Below, piece after piece: positions 1 through 10,267 of a DNA stretch of 64,000 bases. This DNA is from Mayfieldus sp963772265. GTDB taxonomy: Bacteria > Actinomycetota > Thermoleophilia > Solirubrobacterales > 70-9. A program made the translations under genes and the position numbers. Each line of letters starts with the position of its first letter. Position 1 is the stretch's first letter. The notes beneath the pieces were generated by a model. It was given only the letters and a program-made list of their open reading frames with translations. It did no database searches and was not told the origin of the DNA. Where the stretch lies: contig CAVYWS010000008.1 of assembly GCA_963772265.1 (NCBI GenBank), forward strand, positions 46,899-110,898. The letters are read 5' to 3'.

Positions 1-360
1 CCCGAGGTCAGCGGTGGGAGGCCGGTCTTCGCCTGCGTCGCGATCCTCGCCGACAAGGATGCCGAGTCGATGCTCCGCGCTCTGGCGCCGGGGTTGAGAC
101 GCGTGATCTGCACCGAGGTTCCGGCCGCCCGCCTGCGGGCCAGCGGCCGCCCCGGCGCCGAGTCGCGGCCGGCCGGCGAGCTGGCGCAGATCTGCGAGGG
201 GCTCGGGGTCGAGGCCGAGAGCGTCGAGGATCCGGTCGCGGCGATGGCGCGAACCCGCGAGTTGGCGGCCGCAGCCGGTGGCGTCGCACTGGCAGCCGGT
301 TCCCACTACCTTCTGGGAACCGCATGGACAAGGAGGCGCGCTCAGAGCTTCTCTCGATGA
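1..360 (+). CDS. folC: Folylpolyglutamate synthase, C-terminal part (partial at window edge)
   Basis: The frame is open from the first base and encodes the last 119 residues of a Mur-ligase-fold protein. It matches the C-terminal glutamate-ligase domain of FolC, which adds glutamate to folates in the cytosol. Visible marks are a hydrophobic strand followed by LADKDAESML, and a tail with AAGSHYLLG, close to the TGSxYLxG signature at the end of FolC/dihydrofolate synthase. The N-terminal ATP-binding domain lies outside the window. A short membrane-protein frame starts inside its 3' end. Confidence 0.8.
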   Translation, partial: PEVSGGRPVFACVAILADKDAESMLRALAPGLRRVICTEVPAARLRASGRPGAESRPAGELAQICEGLGVEAESVEDPVAAMARTRELAAAAGGVALAAGSHYLLGTAWTRRRAQSFSR

Positions 361-443
361 TGGGACTGGTCGCCGCCGTGGTCGCGGTGGTGATTCTGGT
401 CTTCTTCGGCATCGGCTATCTGTTCGGCAGGATGTTTCTCTGA
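324..443 (+). CDS. Small single-span membrane protein overlapping folC
   Basis: A 39-residue frame starts at an ATG inside the end of folC and continues past the folC stop. The first 11 residues are polar and charged (MDKEARSELLS), followed by one hydrophobic span of about 22 residues (valine-rich, then FFGIGYLFGR). I do not recognise a family. The overlap suggests translational coupling to folC. Its membrane-like composition outside the folC overlap argues that it is real, but its size keeps confidence moderate. Confidence 0.45.
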   Translation: MDKEARSELLSMMGLVAAVVAVVILVFFGIGYLFGRMFL

Positions 444-560
444 TGGCCGTGCGCGGGCAGGCACGATGAACGGGAGAGGACGCCCAGAGAGCTGAGAAAG
501 GGGTTCGTGGCAGCGCTGCCGAAGTAGACTGGCCGGCCCCTTAACTGCAGGGATTTCCGC

Positions 561-1212
561 ATGCAACTGGCGATTTTCGGGATCGAAAACGACGGCCTCA
601 ACCTGGTCGCGAACCTCTTTCTGATGGCACTGGTCGTCGTCTGGTTCGCGCTGATCGTCTGGACCTACCTCGACGCACGGCGCCGGATCGAGGACCCGGT
701 GCTCGTCTCCTGCGCCACGGCGGCGTCGCTGTTCCCCTACATCGGCACCTTCGTCTACTCGATCCTGCGCCCGCCGGAGTTCCTCGAGGACGCCCACGAG
801 CGCGAGCTGGAGATCAAGGCCGCCGAGCTCCGCGTGCGCCAGCTCTCCGAGCTCTCCTGCCCCAACTGCCGCTATCCGGTCGAGAAGAGCTATCTGCGCT
901 GCCCGAACTGCCAGCGCCGCCTCAAGGACCCCTGCGAGAACTGCGGCAAGCCGGTCGACCCGCGCTGGGCCCTGTGCCCCTACTGTGAGACCGCGCTGCC
1001 CGGCCGGGCGAAGCCGCAGCGCCGCGAGCCGGCCAAGCGGAGCACGAAGCCGCCGCAGCGAAAGCCCACCCGCCGCGCCAAGGCGGATACGGCGCCTTCG
1101 CAGCGCCCCTCGTCGCCGACCGCCGGCAAGGGCAGGACGAACGATTCCGGAGCTTCCGATCAGGCGCGAGCCCGAGCCTCAGGCGAGCCCGAGTCGCAGC
1201 CGGCGCAAGTAG
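561..1212 (+). CDS. Membrane-anchored double zinc-ribbon protein (3' end uncertain)
   Basis: The protein begins with one clear hydrophobic span at about residues 14-36 and a second hydrophobic stretch near 47-66. A charged helix follows, then four CxxC knuckles at Cys100/103, 114/117, 125/128 and 139/142, forming a double zinc ribbon. The C-terminus is a Lys/Arg/Pro/Ser-rich tail. Read strictly, the frame has no stop before ndk and runs through it out of phase. A stop 4 bases before ndk lies in another frame, so a one-base error in the low-complexity tail is likely. Function unknown; family members commonly sit beside ndk in related actinobacteria (from memory, not checked). Confidence 0.6.
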
Positions 1213-1215
1213 CGG

Positions 1216-1620
1216 ATGTCGCGCACCCTGATCCTCGTCAAGCCCGACGCCTTCGAGCGCCGCCTCACCGGCGAGGTGATCGCCCGCTTCGAGCGCAAGG
1301 GCCTGCGGCTGGTGGCGCTGAAGCAGATGCAGATCGACGAGGATTTCGCCGGCGCCCATTACGAGGAGCACACCGGCAAGCCCTTCTTCGGCGAGCTGGT
1401 CGAATTCATCACCGGCGGCCCGCTGGTTGCGATGGTGCTGGAGGGCCCCGAGGCAGTCCCCGCCGCGCGCCAGGTGATCGGGGCGACCAACCCGATCGAA
1501 GCGGCGCCCGGCTCGATCCGCGGCGACTTCGCCACCGAGGTCACCTTCAACCTCGTCCACGGCTCCGACTCCGACGAGTCGGCCGCGCGCGAGATCGAGC
1601 TCTGGTTCCCCGAGCTTTAG
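1216..1620 (+). CDS. ndk: Nucleoside diphosphate kinase
   Basis: A 134-residue cytosolic enzyme that transfers the gamma phosphate from ATP to other nucleoside diphosphates through a phosphohistidine. The N-terminus TLILVKPDAFERR and the active-site block NLVHGSDS, with the catalytic His, are both intact. Length is normal for the family. The ATG lies 3 bases after the stop assigned to the zinc-ribbon gene, so the two are probably co-transcribed. Confidence 0.95.
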   Translation: MSRTLILVKPDAFERRLTGEVIARFERKGLRLVALKQMQIDEDFAGAHYEEHTGKPFFGELVEFITGGPLVAMVLEGPEAVPAARQVIGATNPIEAAPGSIRGDFATEVTFNLVHGSDSDESAAREIELWFPEL

Positions 1621-1621
1621 A

Positions 1622-2179
1622 GACTGCAGGGTCGTCCTCGCCTCGCGTTCGCCGCAGCGGCGGGCGCTGCTCGAGCGGCTCGGGATCGAGTTCGAGGTCG
1701 TGGTGCCGGAGGTCGAGGAGGTGGGGGAGGGCGAGCCCGCCGAGGCGGTGCTGGAGAACGCCCGCCGCAAGGCGGCGGCGGTCGAGGCCCCGGGGGCGTT
1801 GGTGATCGGCTGCGACACCGAGGTCGTGGTCGACGGCAAGGTGCTTGGCCAGCCTCGAGACGAAGAGCAGGCGCGGGAGTACCTGGAGCTTCTGTCAGGC
1901 CGATCGCACGAAGTGTTGAGCGGTCTCGTGGTGGCCGGACCGGAGCCGGAGAAGGTCCGCGACGGCGTCGCGCGCAGCGTCGTCACCTTCCGCGACCTCG
2001 GCGCCGAGGAGATCGACGGCTACCTGGCGTCCGGGGAGTGGCGCGACCGGGCCGGCGGCTACGCGATCCAGGGCCTCGGCGCGACCCTCGCCGACCGCAT
2101 CGAGGGCGAGCTCTCGAACGTGATCGGCCTGCCGCTGGAGCTCCTGGTCGAACTGGCGCCGGAGCTGGCCAGCCGCTGA
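1622..2179 (+). CDS. maf: Maf-family nucleotide pyrophosphatase
   Basis: Maf proteins hydrolyse non-canonical or modified NTPs and act as house-cleaning enzymes linked to division arrest. The frame shows ASRSPQRR (substrate-binding loop), GCDTEVVVDG...LGQP (catalytic Asp block) and GGYAIQG, all Maf signatures, over about 180 residues. No ATG, GTG or TTG precedes VVLASRSPQRR in frame, so the start is unresolved. A start at the first in-frame GTG (1700) would delete the signature loop, so an undetected base error or a non-canonical start near 1622-1631 is more likely. Confidence 0.85.
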   Translation, partial: DCRVVLASRSPQRRALLERLGIEFEVVVPEVEEVGEGEPAEAVLENARRKAAAVEAPGALVIGCDTEVVVDGKVLGQPRDEEQAREYLELLSGRSHEVLSGLVVAGPEPEKVRDGVARSVVTFRDLGAEEIDGYLASGEWRDRAGGYAIQGLGATLADRIEGELSNVIGLPLELLVELAPELASR

Positions 2180-2222
2180 CGTCGATCGCCCTGGGCACGA
2201 TGTTTCGCGCACTTTGCGGGAA

Positions 2223-2250
2223 TTTCCAGCCTGCGGGGCTTCGCTAGACT
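2223..2250 (+). promoter_or_regulatory. Possible promoter of the mre cluster
   Basis: The 188-base gap before mreB contains TTTCCA (2223-2228) and TAGACT (2245-2250) separated by 16 bases. Each matches four of six sigma-70 consensus positions. This is the best promoter-like pair in the gap and would give a leader of about 110 bases. Weak evidence. Confidence 0.3.
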
Positions 2251-2367
2251 TCGCCCCGCGTTTCGCCCCGAAATCGCAGATCAGATCCCGGCGAGCGTCA
2301 GTCGCCCGTTGGGCGGCCGGGCGCGATCCGAATCCTCACCAAGAGCGTTTCAGCAATCAGCCACTAG

Positions 2368-3415
<1,048 letters not shown>

Positions 3416-3443
3416 CCATTCCGACAAGACTTAGGTCAACTTC

Positions 3444-4292
3444 GTGTATCGAAAGCAAGTACGCCGCCGCAGAGCGGTTCTGGCGCTACTCGTTCTCAGC
3501 TCCTTCGCGCTGCTGACCGCCACATACGGTCAGCAGTCCGGTGGTCTGCAGCGAGGTGTGAGCGCGGTCTTCGGACCCCTTCAGGAGGGAGCAGACCGGG
3601 CGCTCAAGCCGGCTCGCGATCTCGTCAACTGGTTCGACGAGACCTTTGCCGCGCGCGGTGACAACGACCGCTTGCGCAACGAGGTCGAACAGCTTCGGAC
3701 CAAGGTCGCGGCGGGCGAGACGGCGCTGTCGGAGAACAACCAGCTGCGCAAGCTGCTCGGCCTGCGCGCCGCCGGCGAGCTGCCGCTCGGCCTCACCCCG
3801 GTCACCGGCCGGGTGATCGCCCGCTCGCCGACGATCTGGTACTCGACCGTGACGATCGATCACGGCAGCGGCGCCGGCGTCCAGGTCAACGACCCGGTGA
3901 TCAGCGGCGACGGCCTGGTCGGCAGGGTCACCTCGACCACCCACGGCACCGCGCAGGTCACCCTGATCACCGACCACACCAGCGCCGTCACGGCGAAGGT
4001 GGTTCCCACCGGCATCCAGGGTGTGATCCGGCCCGAGGTCGGCGACCCGACCAACCTGGTGCTCGACTTCATCGACTCCAGCAAGCACGTGCGCGAGGGC
4101 GAGATCGTCGTCACCTCCGGCTGGAAGGCGCGCGGGCTCGCCTCGCTGTTCCCATACGGGATCCCGCTCGGGCGGGTGACCCGCGCGACGGTCGCCGAAC
4201 AGGAGGCCAGCCAGCAGGTCCACGTGCGCCCGTTCGCCGACCTGCGCGAGCTCGAGTTCGTCCAGGTGCTGACCAAGGGCGGGCGGCGCTAA
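3444..4292 (+). CDS. mreC: Rod shape-determining protein MreC
   Basis: A 282-residue bitopic membrane protein of the elongasome that links MreB to PBP2 outside the cell. It has a basic N-terminus, one membrane span at about residues 11-28, a coiled-coil region near 70-100 (repeated Leu/Arg/Glu heptads, ENNQLRKLLGL) and the two beta domains with VISGDGLVGRV, typical of MreC. It starts with GTG 28 bases after mreB. A TAGGTC box 6 bases upstream is a possible internal leaderless start signal. Confidence 0.93.
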   Translation: MYRKQVRRRRAVLALLVLSSFALLTATYGQQSGGLQRGVSAVFGPLQEGADRALKPARDLVNWFDETFAARGDNDRLRNEVEQLRTKVAAGETALSENNQLRKLLGLRAAGELPLGLTPVTGRVIARSPTIWYSTVTIDHGSGAGVQVNDPVISGDGLVGRVTSTTHGTAQVTLITDHTSAVTAKVVPTGIQGVIRPEVGDPTNLVLDFIDSSKHVREGEIVVTSGWKARGLASLFPYGIPLGRVTRATVAEQEASQQVHVRPFADLRELEFVQVLTKGGRR

Positions 4293-4295
4293 CCC

Positions 4296-4844
4296 GTGAT
4301 CGTCACCCCGCGAATCCTGGTCCGGATCGTCGCGATCGTGATCGTCGCGGTGCTGCTGCAGCTTTCCTTCTTCTCCCAGGTCGAGCTGTTCCGGGTCAGC
4401 CCCGACATCCTGCCCGCGGTGGTGGTCTCGCTGGGCCTGCTTGGCGGCAGCATGCTCGGCGCGGTGACGGGCTTCTGGGTCGGCCTGCTGGTCGACTGCC
4501 TGCTGGTCGAGGCGCTCGGCGCCACCTCGCTTGTGCTGCTCTCGGTCGGCTATCTGGCCGGGCTCTACCGCGAGCGCTTCGACGTCACCAATTCGCTGGT
4601 TCCGCCGCTGCTCTGCATGGCGCTGACCCTGGTCGCCGAGCTTTCGTTCGCCGCCGTGCAGCTGATGCTCGGAGTCGACTCCCCGATCAGCGCCCTGGTG
4701 ATCCGCGACATCGCGATCAAGAGCATCGACGCGTTCTTCCTCGGGATCCCGATCTACATCGGGATCCGGCGCGCCCTGCGCCCGGCGCTGATCGACGACC
4801 GCGTCGTCCGCAGGCGCACCCAGCCCCGGATGATCGGCGTTTGA
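4296..4844 (+). CDS. mreD: Rod shape-determining protein MreD
   Basis: A 182-residue polytopic membrane protein with about five hydrophobic spans and few charged residues outside the termini. Sequence conservation in MreD is low; the call rests on hydrophobic profile, length and position between mreC (3 bases upstream) and PBP2 (overlapping by one base). It completes the MreBCD scaffold of the elongation machinery. Start is GTG. Confidence 0.88.
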   Translation: MIVTPRILVRIVAIVIVAVLLQLSFFSQVELFRVSPDILPAVVVSLGLLGGSMLGAVTGFWVGLLVDCLLVEALGATSLVLLSVGYLAGLYRERFDVTNSLVPPLLCMALTLVAELSFAAVQLMLGVDSPISALVIRDIAIKSIDAFFLGIPIYIGIRRALRPALIDDRVVRRRTQPRMIGV

Positions 4845-6709
4845 TGTATCTCCGCAACGACGAGAGACGTCCGACGATGAGCTCCGGGTTCGCGCTGCGG
4901 GTCGCGGTGCTCGGCGGGGCGGCGCTGGTGATGTTCGCGGTGATCTTCTTCCGGCTCTGGTACCTGCAGGTGCTCTCCGGCGACAAGTACCTGGCCGAGG
5001 CGAACAACAACCGCATCCGCGAGATCCGGGTCACCGCGCCGCGGGGCCAGATCCTCGACCGAAACGGCAACGTCCTGGTCGAGAACCGGACCAGCCTGGC
5101 GCTGCAGCTCAACCCGCAGAAGCTGGCCCGCGGGGTCCAGGCCCGCCGAGCCGAGCTGAGCCGTCTCGCCGACGCCGCCGGCCTCACCCTGCGCCGGATC
5201 CGGCGCGAGACGCATCAGCAGCTCAAGATCCTGCCGAGCGCCCCGGTGACGCTTCAGCGCGACGTCGACTACGACCTCGTCTACTACCTGCAGGAGCACC
5301 AGGCCGACTTCCCCGGGGTCGTGGTCCAGCGCGTCTTCGTGCGCCGCTACCCGAACGGCACCCTCGGCGCGCACCTGTACGGAAACGTCGGCGAGATCGA
5401 CCAGAAGGAGCTCAAGGAGCCGCGCTACAAGGGGCTCAAGCCCGGCGACCTGATCGGCCAGGACGGAGTCGAGTACACCTACGACCGCTATCTGCGCGGC
5501 CATGACGGCGAGACCCGGGTCCAGGTCGACTCGCTGGGGCGGCCGAAGGGCCAGCTCAGCGCCGTGCCGCCGAAGCCCGGCGACAGCCTCCAGCTCAGCA
5601 TCGACTCCGGCATCCAGTCCGCCGGCGAGGCCGGCCTCGCCGCGCGTGGGCTGCCCGGCGCCTTCGTCGCGATGGACGTGCGAAACGGCCAGGTCCTGGG
5701 GCTCGGCTCCAACCCGACCTTCGACCCCTCGGTGTTCACCAAGCCGCTGACCCAGTCGCAGTACACGCAGCTGACCTCGACCGAGACCGAGGCGCCGCTC
5801 ACCGACCGCGCGATCCGCGGCCTCTACCCGACCGGGTCCACCTTCAAGCCGATCACCGCGATGGCGGCGCTGAACGGGGGCGTGATCACGACCTCGACCC
5901 CGATCACCGACAACGGCGGCCTCACCGTCGGCGGCATCACCTTCCACAACGCCGGCGGCGGCTCCTACGGGACGCTCTCGCTGCCGAGCGCCCTGCAGGT
6001 CTCCGACGACGTCTTCTTCTACACGCTGGGGCTGCGGATGAACGGCACCGACGAGCTTCAGAAATGGGCGCATGAGCTCGGGATCGGGACCCCGACCGGG
6101 ATCGACCTGCCGGGCGAGTCCACCGGCCTGCTCCCGACCCCGGCCTGGCGCAACCGCCTCTACCGCAAGGGCCTCACCGACCGCCCCTGGTCGGCGGGAG
6201 ACAACATCAACCTCTCGGTCGGCCAGGGCGACGTGCAGGTCGATCCGCTCCAGCTCGCCGACGCCTACGCGACGATCGGCAACGGCGGCACGATGGTCCG
6301 CCCGCACGTCGGGATGCAGGTGGTCGACACCGCCGGCCGCGTCGTGCAGGAGTTCAAGCCGCCGCCCCGGCGCCACGTCAAGGTCAACCCCCAATACCGC
6401 GCCGCGATCCTCGACGGCCTCCACATGGCGGCGCAGTCGCCGGGAGGCACCTCCTACTCGGTCTTCGGCGGCTTCCCGGTCCCGGTCGCCGGCAAGACCG
6501 GAACCGCCCAGCGCGACGGGCAGGAGGACCAATCCTGGTACTCGGTGCTCGCTCCCTATCCGAAGCCCCGCGTGGTCGTCACTGTGACCGTCGAACGGGG
6601 CGGATTCGGCGTCGACTCGGCGGCCCCGATCGCCGAGCAGATCCTCTCCCAATACTTCCACGCCAAGGCGCACGCGATCGGCGGCGCCAGTGGGGGGAAC
6701 CAGTACTGA
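4844..6709 (+). CDS. mrdA: Penicillin-binding protein 2, elongation transpeptidase
   Basis: A 621-residue class B PBP that cross-links peptidoglycan during side-wall growth, in partnership with RodA. It has an N-terminal membrane anchor (about residues 15-37), a dimerisation domain with TAPRGQILDRNGNVL, and the transpeptidase domain with active-site S332 in GSTFKP, the second motif SDDVFFYTLG, and KTG at 551-553 (AGKTGTAQ). The ATG at 4844 overlaps the mreD stop by one base (TGATG). A TTG one codon earlier is possible but less likely. Confidence 0.94.
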   Translation: MYLRNDERRPTMSSGFALRVAVLGGAALVMFAVIFFRLWYLQVLSGDKYLAEANNNRIREIRVTAPRGQILDRNGNVLVENRTSLALQLNPQKLARGVQARRAELSRLADAAGLTLRRIRRETHQQLKILPSAPVTLQRDVDYDLVYYLQEHQADFPGVVVQRVFVRRYPNGTLGAHLYGNVGEIDQKELKEPRYKGLKPGDLIGQDGVEYTYDRYLRGHDGETRVQVDSLGRPKGQLSAVPPKPGDSLQLSIDSGIQSAGEAGLAARGLPGAFVAMDVRNGQVLGLGSNPTFDPSVFTKPLTQSQYTQLTSTETEAPLTDRAIRGLYPTGSTFKPITAMAALNGGVITTSTPITDNGGLTVGGITFHNAGGGSYGTLSLPSALQVSDDVFFYTLGLRMNGTDELQKWAHELGIGTPTGIDLPGESTGLLPTPAWRNRLYRKGLTDRPWSAGDNINLSVGQGDVQVDPLQLADAYATIGNGGTMVRPHVGMQVVDTAGRVVQEFKPPPRRHVKVNPQYRAAILDGLHMAAQSPGGTSYSVFGGFPVPVAGKTGTAQRDGQEDQSWYSVLAPYPKPRVVVTVTVERGGFGVDSAAPIAEQILSQYFHAKAHAIGGASGGNQY

Positions 6710-6745
6710 TGCACGCGACGACCGCCTGCCCGCCGCGCCCGCGCA

Positions 6746-7909
6746 ATGCCGTTCTCGAGCCGGCCGGGGATCGCCGAGCGCCTCGGGATCCCCTACATGG
6801 ACCCGCTGCTGCTGATCTCGGCCGTGGGGCTGATCGCGTTCTCGATCTTCACCCTCGCGGCGGCGACGCCGCACGACGTTCCCGGCGACAAGTACTACTA
6901 CGTCGAGCGCCAGAGCATCTACGCGGGGCTGGGCCTGGTCGGCCTCTTCGCCCTGACCCAGATCGACTACTCGCGCTTCCGCGAGCTTCGGGTCGGCATC
7001 TACACCCTGATGTGCCTGAGCATCTCGCTCGTCTTCATGTTCGGGGCGGCGGCGCGCGGCTCGCGACGCTCCTTCGATCTTCCCTTCTTCAACTTTCAAC
7101 CCGCCGAGCTGGGCAAGGTCCTGCTGGTCCTCGCCCTGGCCGGCTTCGTGATCGACGGCGCCAGGCGCGGCTCGCCGCGCCAGCGGACCGCCCGCTATCT
7201 GTTGCTCGGGCTGGCACCCGCGGCGCTCGTCTTCCTGCAACCCGACCTCGGAACATCACTTGTGTTCGGGGTCGTGACCCTGGCGGTGATGTTCGTCGCC
7301 GGCGTGCGCTGGAGTCACTTTCTGGCCATCGCCGCGGGATTCGCCGTCATGGTCACAGCAGTCCTCGTCGTCGCGCCGGCGGTTGGAACGCCGGTCCTGC
7401 ACGGATACCAGGAGGAGCGCTTGACGTCCTTCCTGCATCCCAGTCTCGATCCGCGCGACGCGGGCTACCAGCAGAACCAGGCCAAGATCGCCATCGGCTC
7501 CGGTGAGAAGACCGGGCGTGGCGATCGGGCCACTCAGACGCGGCTCGACTTCGTTCCCGAACGAACCACGGACTTCATCTTCGCCGTGATCGGGGAGCGC
7601 TATGGATTCATGGGAGCCGCGTTCGTCCTGTCCCTGTTCGCCCTGCTCATCTGGCGGGCGCTGAGGATCGTGACGCTCTCGAAGAACTTGTACGGGACCC
7701 TGGTCGCGGGCGGGATCACCGCCATGCTGATGTTCCAGGTCTTCGTCAACGTCGGGATGAGCCTTGGGATCATGCCCATCACGGGTATTCCCCTGCCGCT
7801 CATGAGCTACGGAGGCTCCTCCGTGCTGGCCACTTTCCTGGCCCTCGGCCTTCTGCAGAGCATTCACATGCAGGCTCAGCTCAGCCAGAAGAGCAGGGAG
7901 TACTTCTGA
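6746..7909 (+). CDS. rodA: Peptidoglycan glycosyltransferase RodA (SEDS family)
   Basis: SEDS proteins polymerise lipid II into glycan strands; RodA works with PBP2 in elongation. The 387-residue protein has about nine or ten membrane spans and the SEDS hallmarks FQPAELGKVLLVLALA, the large loop ending in VPERTTDFIFAVIGE, and GIPLPLMSYGGSS near the C-terminus. It begins 36 bases after the PBP2 stop in the same frame. The last third uses noticeably less GC-biased codons than its neighbours. Confidence 0.94.
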   Translation: MPFSSRPGIAERLGIPYMDPLLLISAVGLIAFSIFTLAAATPHDVPGDKYYYVERQSIYAGLGLVGLFALTQIDYSRFRELRVGIYTLMCLSISLVFMFGAAARGSRRSFDLPFFNFQPAELGKVLLVLALAGFVIDGARRGSPRQRTARYLLLGLAPAALVFLQPDLGTSLVFGVVTLAVMFVAGVRWSHFLAIAAGFAVMVTAVLVVAPAVGTPVLHGYQEERLTSFLHPSLDPRDAGYQQNQAKIAIGSGEKTGRGDRATQTRLDFVPERTTDFIFAVIGERYGFMGAAFVLSLFALLIWRALRIVTLSKNLYGTLVAGGITAMLMFQVFVNVGMSLGIMPITGIPLPLMSYGGSSVLATFLALGLLQSIHMQAQLSQKSREYF

Positions 7910-7932
7910 ACTTCTGAACTGAGTTGAGGTAA

Positions 7933-9777
7933 ATGAAAAAGACAATTCTGGTATCCGCCGACAACGGCGAGACGCGGGTGGCCGTGCTCGAAGCGAAGGG
8001 CAACGAGGCCAATCCCGAGGTCGCTGAGCTCTACGTGGAGCGACGCGGCCGGCGCTCGATCGTCGGCAACATCTACAAAGGCAAGGTCGACAACGTGCTG
8101 GCCGGTATGGAAGCGGCGTTCGTCGACATCGGACTGGAGCGCAACGGGTTTCTGCACGTCGACGAGATCGTGCTCCCGGGCGGCAAGGCGGCTCCGCGCC
8201 GCGGCCGCGGCCGGGGGCGCAAGATCACCGAGATGCTGAAGTCCGGTCAGGAGATCATCGTCCAGGTGGTCAAGGACCCGCTGAAGTCGAAGGGCGCGCG
8301 GCTGTCGATGAACGTATCGATCGCCGGTCGCTACCTCGTCTACGCGCCGCAGGGAAGCGGCGTCGGCGTCAGCCGCCGCCTCGCCGACGGCGAGCGCGAG
8401 CGGCTGCGCAAGATGGTCGAGCGCACCTACAAGGGGCCGGGCGGGCTGATCGTCCGTACCGCCGCCCACGGTGCCAAGAAGGCCGACTTCGTGCGCGAGG
8501 TCGACTACCTGCACAAGCTCAACGAGGTGCTCGACAAGCGTGCCGAGAGCGCCAAGGCCCCGGCTCTGGTCTTCCAGGAGGCAGACCTCTCGGTCCGGGT
8601 CCTGCGCGACGTCTTCCTGAGCGATTTCGAGAAGGCGATCATCGACTCGCAGCAGCAGTACGACCGGGTGACCAAGTTCTTCCAGCGCACCGCGCCCGAG
8701 CTGGTCTCCGGGGTAGAGATGTACAAGGGCCACAAGCCGCTGTTCGAGAAGTGGGGGATCGAGGAGGCGATCCACTCGACCCTGCAGCGGCGCATCGACC
8801 TGCCGTCGGGCGGCTATCTGATGATCGACTATGCCGAGGCGCTGACGGTGATCGACGTCAACAGCGGCAGCTTCACCGGCCGCGGCAAGGGCGGGCTCGA
8901 GGAGACGATCACCCGCGTCAACACCGAGGCGGCCGACGAGGTCGTGCGCCAGCTTCGGATGCGCGACATCGGCGGGATCATCGTCATCGACTTCATCGAC
9001 ATGGCCCGGGCCCGCAACCGCGACAAGGTGCTGAAGACGCTGCGCCGGGCGCTCGACGCCGACAAGTCGAAGAGCTACGTGGTCGAGGTCTCACCGCTGG
9101 GGCTGGTCGAGATGACTCGCCAGAACGTCACCGACGGAGTGCGTGAGATCCTCACCGTCCCCTGTCCGACCTGTCACGGCGAGGCGGTGATCCTCTCGCC
9201 CGAGACGGTGGCGCTCGAGGGTCTGCGCAAGCTGCGCGAGATCGTCTCCGAGGACGGCAAGGCCGAGGCCTACCTGATCCGCGTCCACCCCAAGGTCGCG
9301 GCGGAGCTGATCGAGCCGCACAGCGGGCTCGCGTCGCTCGAGGAGGAGACCGGCAAGCAGTTTCACTTCGAGGGCGGCGAGGCGCTGCCGATCGACACCT
9401 TCGACGTGGTCGAGACCGGGACCCGGTCCCAGATCGAGGAGCGGGCGCTGCCGTTCAAGGTCGGCGAGGAGGTGCTGGTGACGATCGAGGAGCCGCACAT
9501 GTACAACGCCGACGACGCGGTGGCGCGGGTCGACTCCTACATCGTCAGCGTCACCGGCGGCGGGCCGTTCGTCGGCGAGCGCAAGCTGGTCCGGATCGAG
9601 CGGGTCGAGCGCGCCGCCGCGGTCGCCTCGCTGCCCGGCGTCGAGCCGTCGGGCAACGGCGCCGGAGACGGGGCAGAGGGCGGCGACGGGCTAGAATCCT
9701 CGACTCCTCGCCGGCGTACGCCGCCGCGGCCGCAGAGGCGGTCGCGGGACGTTCAGGCGCCAGACTCGAGCGACTAG
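7933..9777 (+). CDS. rng: Ribonuclease G/E family endoribonuclease
   Basis: Cuts single-stranded AU-rich RNA in rRNA maturation and mRNA turnover. The 614-residue protein contains an S1 domain (about 37-125, with NIYKGKV and AFVDIG), the 5'-sensor/DNase I-like region, catalytic aspartates in VIDVNSGSFTG (D308) and IVIDFIDM (D353), and the zinc-link CPTC (C411/C414). The C-terminus carries an OB-like module and a basic, disordered tail. It resembles the short actinobacterial RNase E/G. AGGTAA upstream provides a ribosome binding site. It precedes rplU-rpmA, a common arrangement. Confidence 0.92.
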   Translation: MKKTILVSADNGETRVAVLEAKGNEANPEVAELYVERRGRRSIVGNIYKGKVDNVLAGMEAAFVDIGLERNGFLHVDEIVLPGGKAAPRRGRGRGRKITEMLKSGQEIIVQVVKDPLKSKGARLSMNVSIAGRYLVYAPQGSGVGVSRRLADGERERLRKMVERTYKGPGGLIVRTAAHGAKKADFVREVDYLHKLNEVLDKRAESAKAPALVFQEADLSVRVLRDVFLSDFEKAIIDSQQQYDRVTKFFQRTAPELVSGVEMYKGHKPLFEKWGIEEAIHSTLQRRIDLPSGGYLMIDYAEALTVIDVNSGSFTGRGKGGLEETITRVNTEAADEVVRQLRMRDIGGIIVIDFIDMARARNRDKVLKTLRRALDADKSKSYVVEVSPLGLVEMTRQNVTDGVREILTVPCPTCHGEAVILSPETVALEGLRKLREIVSEDGKAEAYLIRVHPKVAAELIEPHSGLASLEEETGKQFHFEGGEALPIDTFDVVETGTRSQIEERALPFKVGEEVLVTIEEPHMYNADDAVARVDSYIVSVTGGGPFVGERKLVRIERVERAAAVASLPGVEPSGNGAGDGAEGGDGLESSTPRRRTPPRPQRRSRDVQAPDSSD

Positions 9778-9800
9778 CAACCAGGGACTGGCAACCATTC

Positions 9801-10267
9801 ATGTACGCGATCGTCGAAAGCGGAGGCAAGCAGTACAAGGTCGAGAAGGGTGAGACCCTGCTCGTCGACCGCCTGTCCGCGAAGGAGGGCGAGAAGGTCG
9901 ATCTGCGCGCGGTGATGTTCCGCGACGGAGACGTCGTCACCGATGCCGCCGAGCTGGAGAAGATCAAGGTCGAGGCGACGGTCTCCGAGCACCTGCGGGG
10001 GCCGAAGATCCGGATCTTCAAGTACAAGGCCAAGAAGGGCTACCGGCGCCGGGCCGGGCATCGCTCCGAGCTGACCCGGGTCGAGATCACCGAGCTTCGG
10101 AAGCTGAGCCGCAAGCCGGCGGCCGCGGCGGCAAGACCGAGGAGAAGCCCGCGGCCGCGAAGAAGCCCGCGGCGCGCAAGCCGGCGGCGAGGAAGACGAC
10201 GACGCGCAAGGCGCCGGCCCGCAAGAAGCCCGCGACGACCAAGAAGGAGAGCTCAAGTGGCTCATAA
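9801..10267 (+). CDS. rplU: 50S ribosomal protein L21 with Lys/Ala-rich tail (one indel)
   Basis: The first about 105 residues are a standard L21 (YAIVESGGKQYKV start; HLRGPKIRIFKYKAKKGYRR). A basic tail follows. Read without correction the frame passes into an Arg/Pro-rich stretch and then straight into L27, which is artificial. Shifting by one base near 10120-10130 gives a plausible tail of repeated Lys-Lys-Pro-Ala and Ala-Arg-Lys units ending at TAA 10265-10267. That makes L21 overlap the rpmA start by 11 bases. L21 binds 23S rRNA in the large subunit. Confidence 0.9.

Noticed and set aside
4754..7240. 828-residue open frame on the minus strand across PBP2 and rodA
   Set aside because: It is antisense to two clearly conserved genes, its composition is the Arg/Asp/Gly/Leu-rich pattern typical of high-GC shadow frames, and it matches no family.
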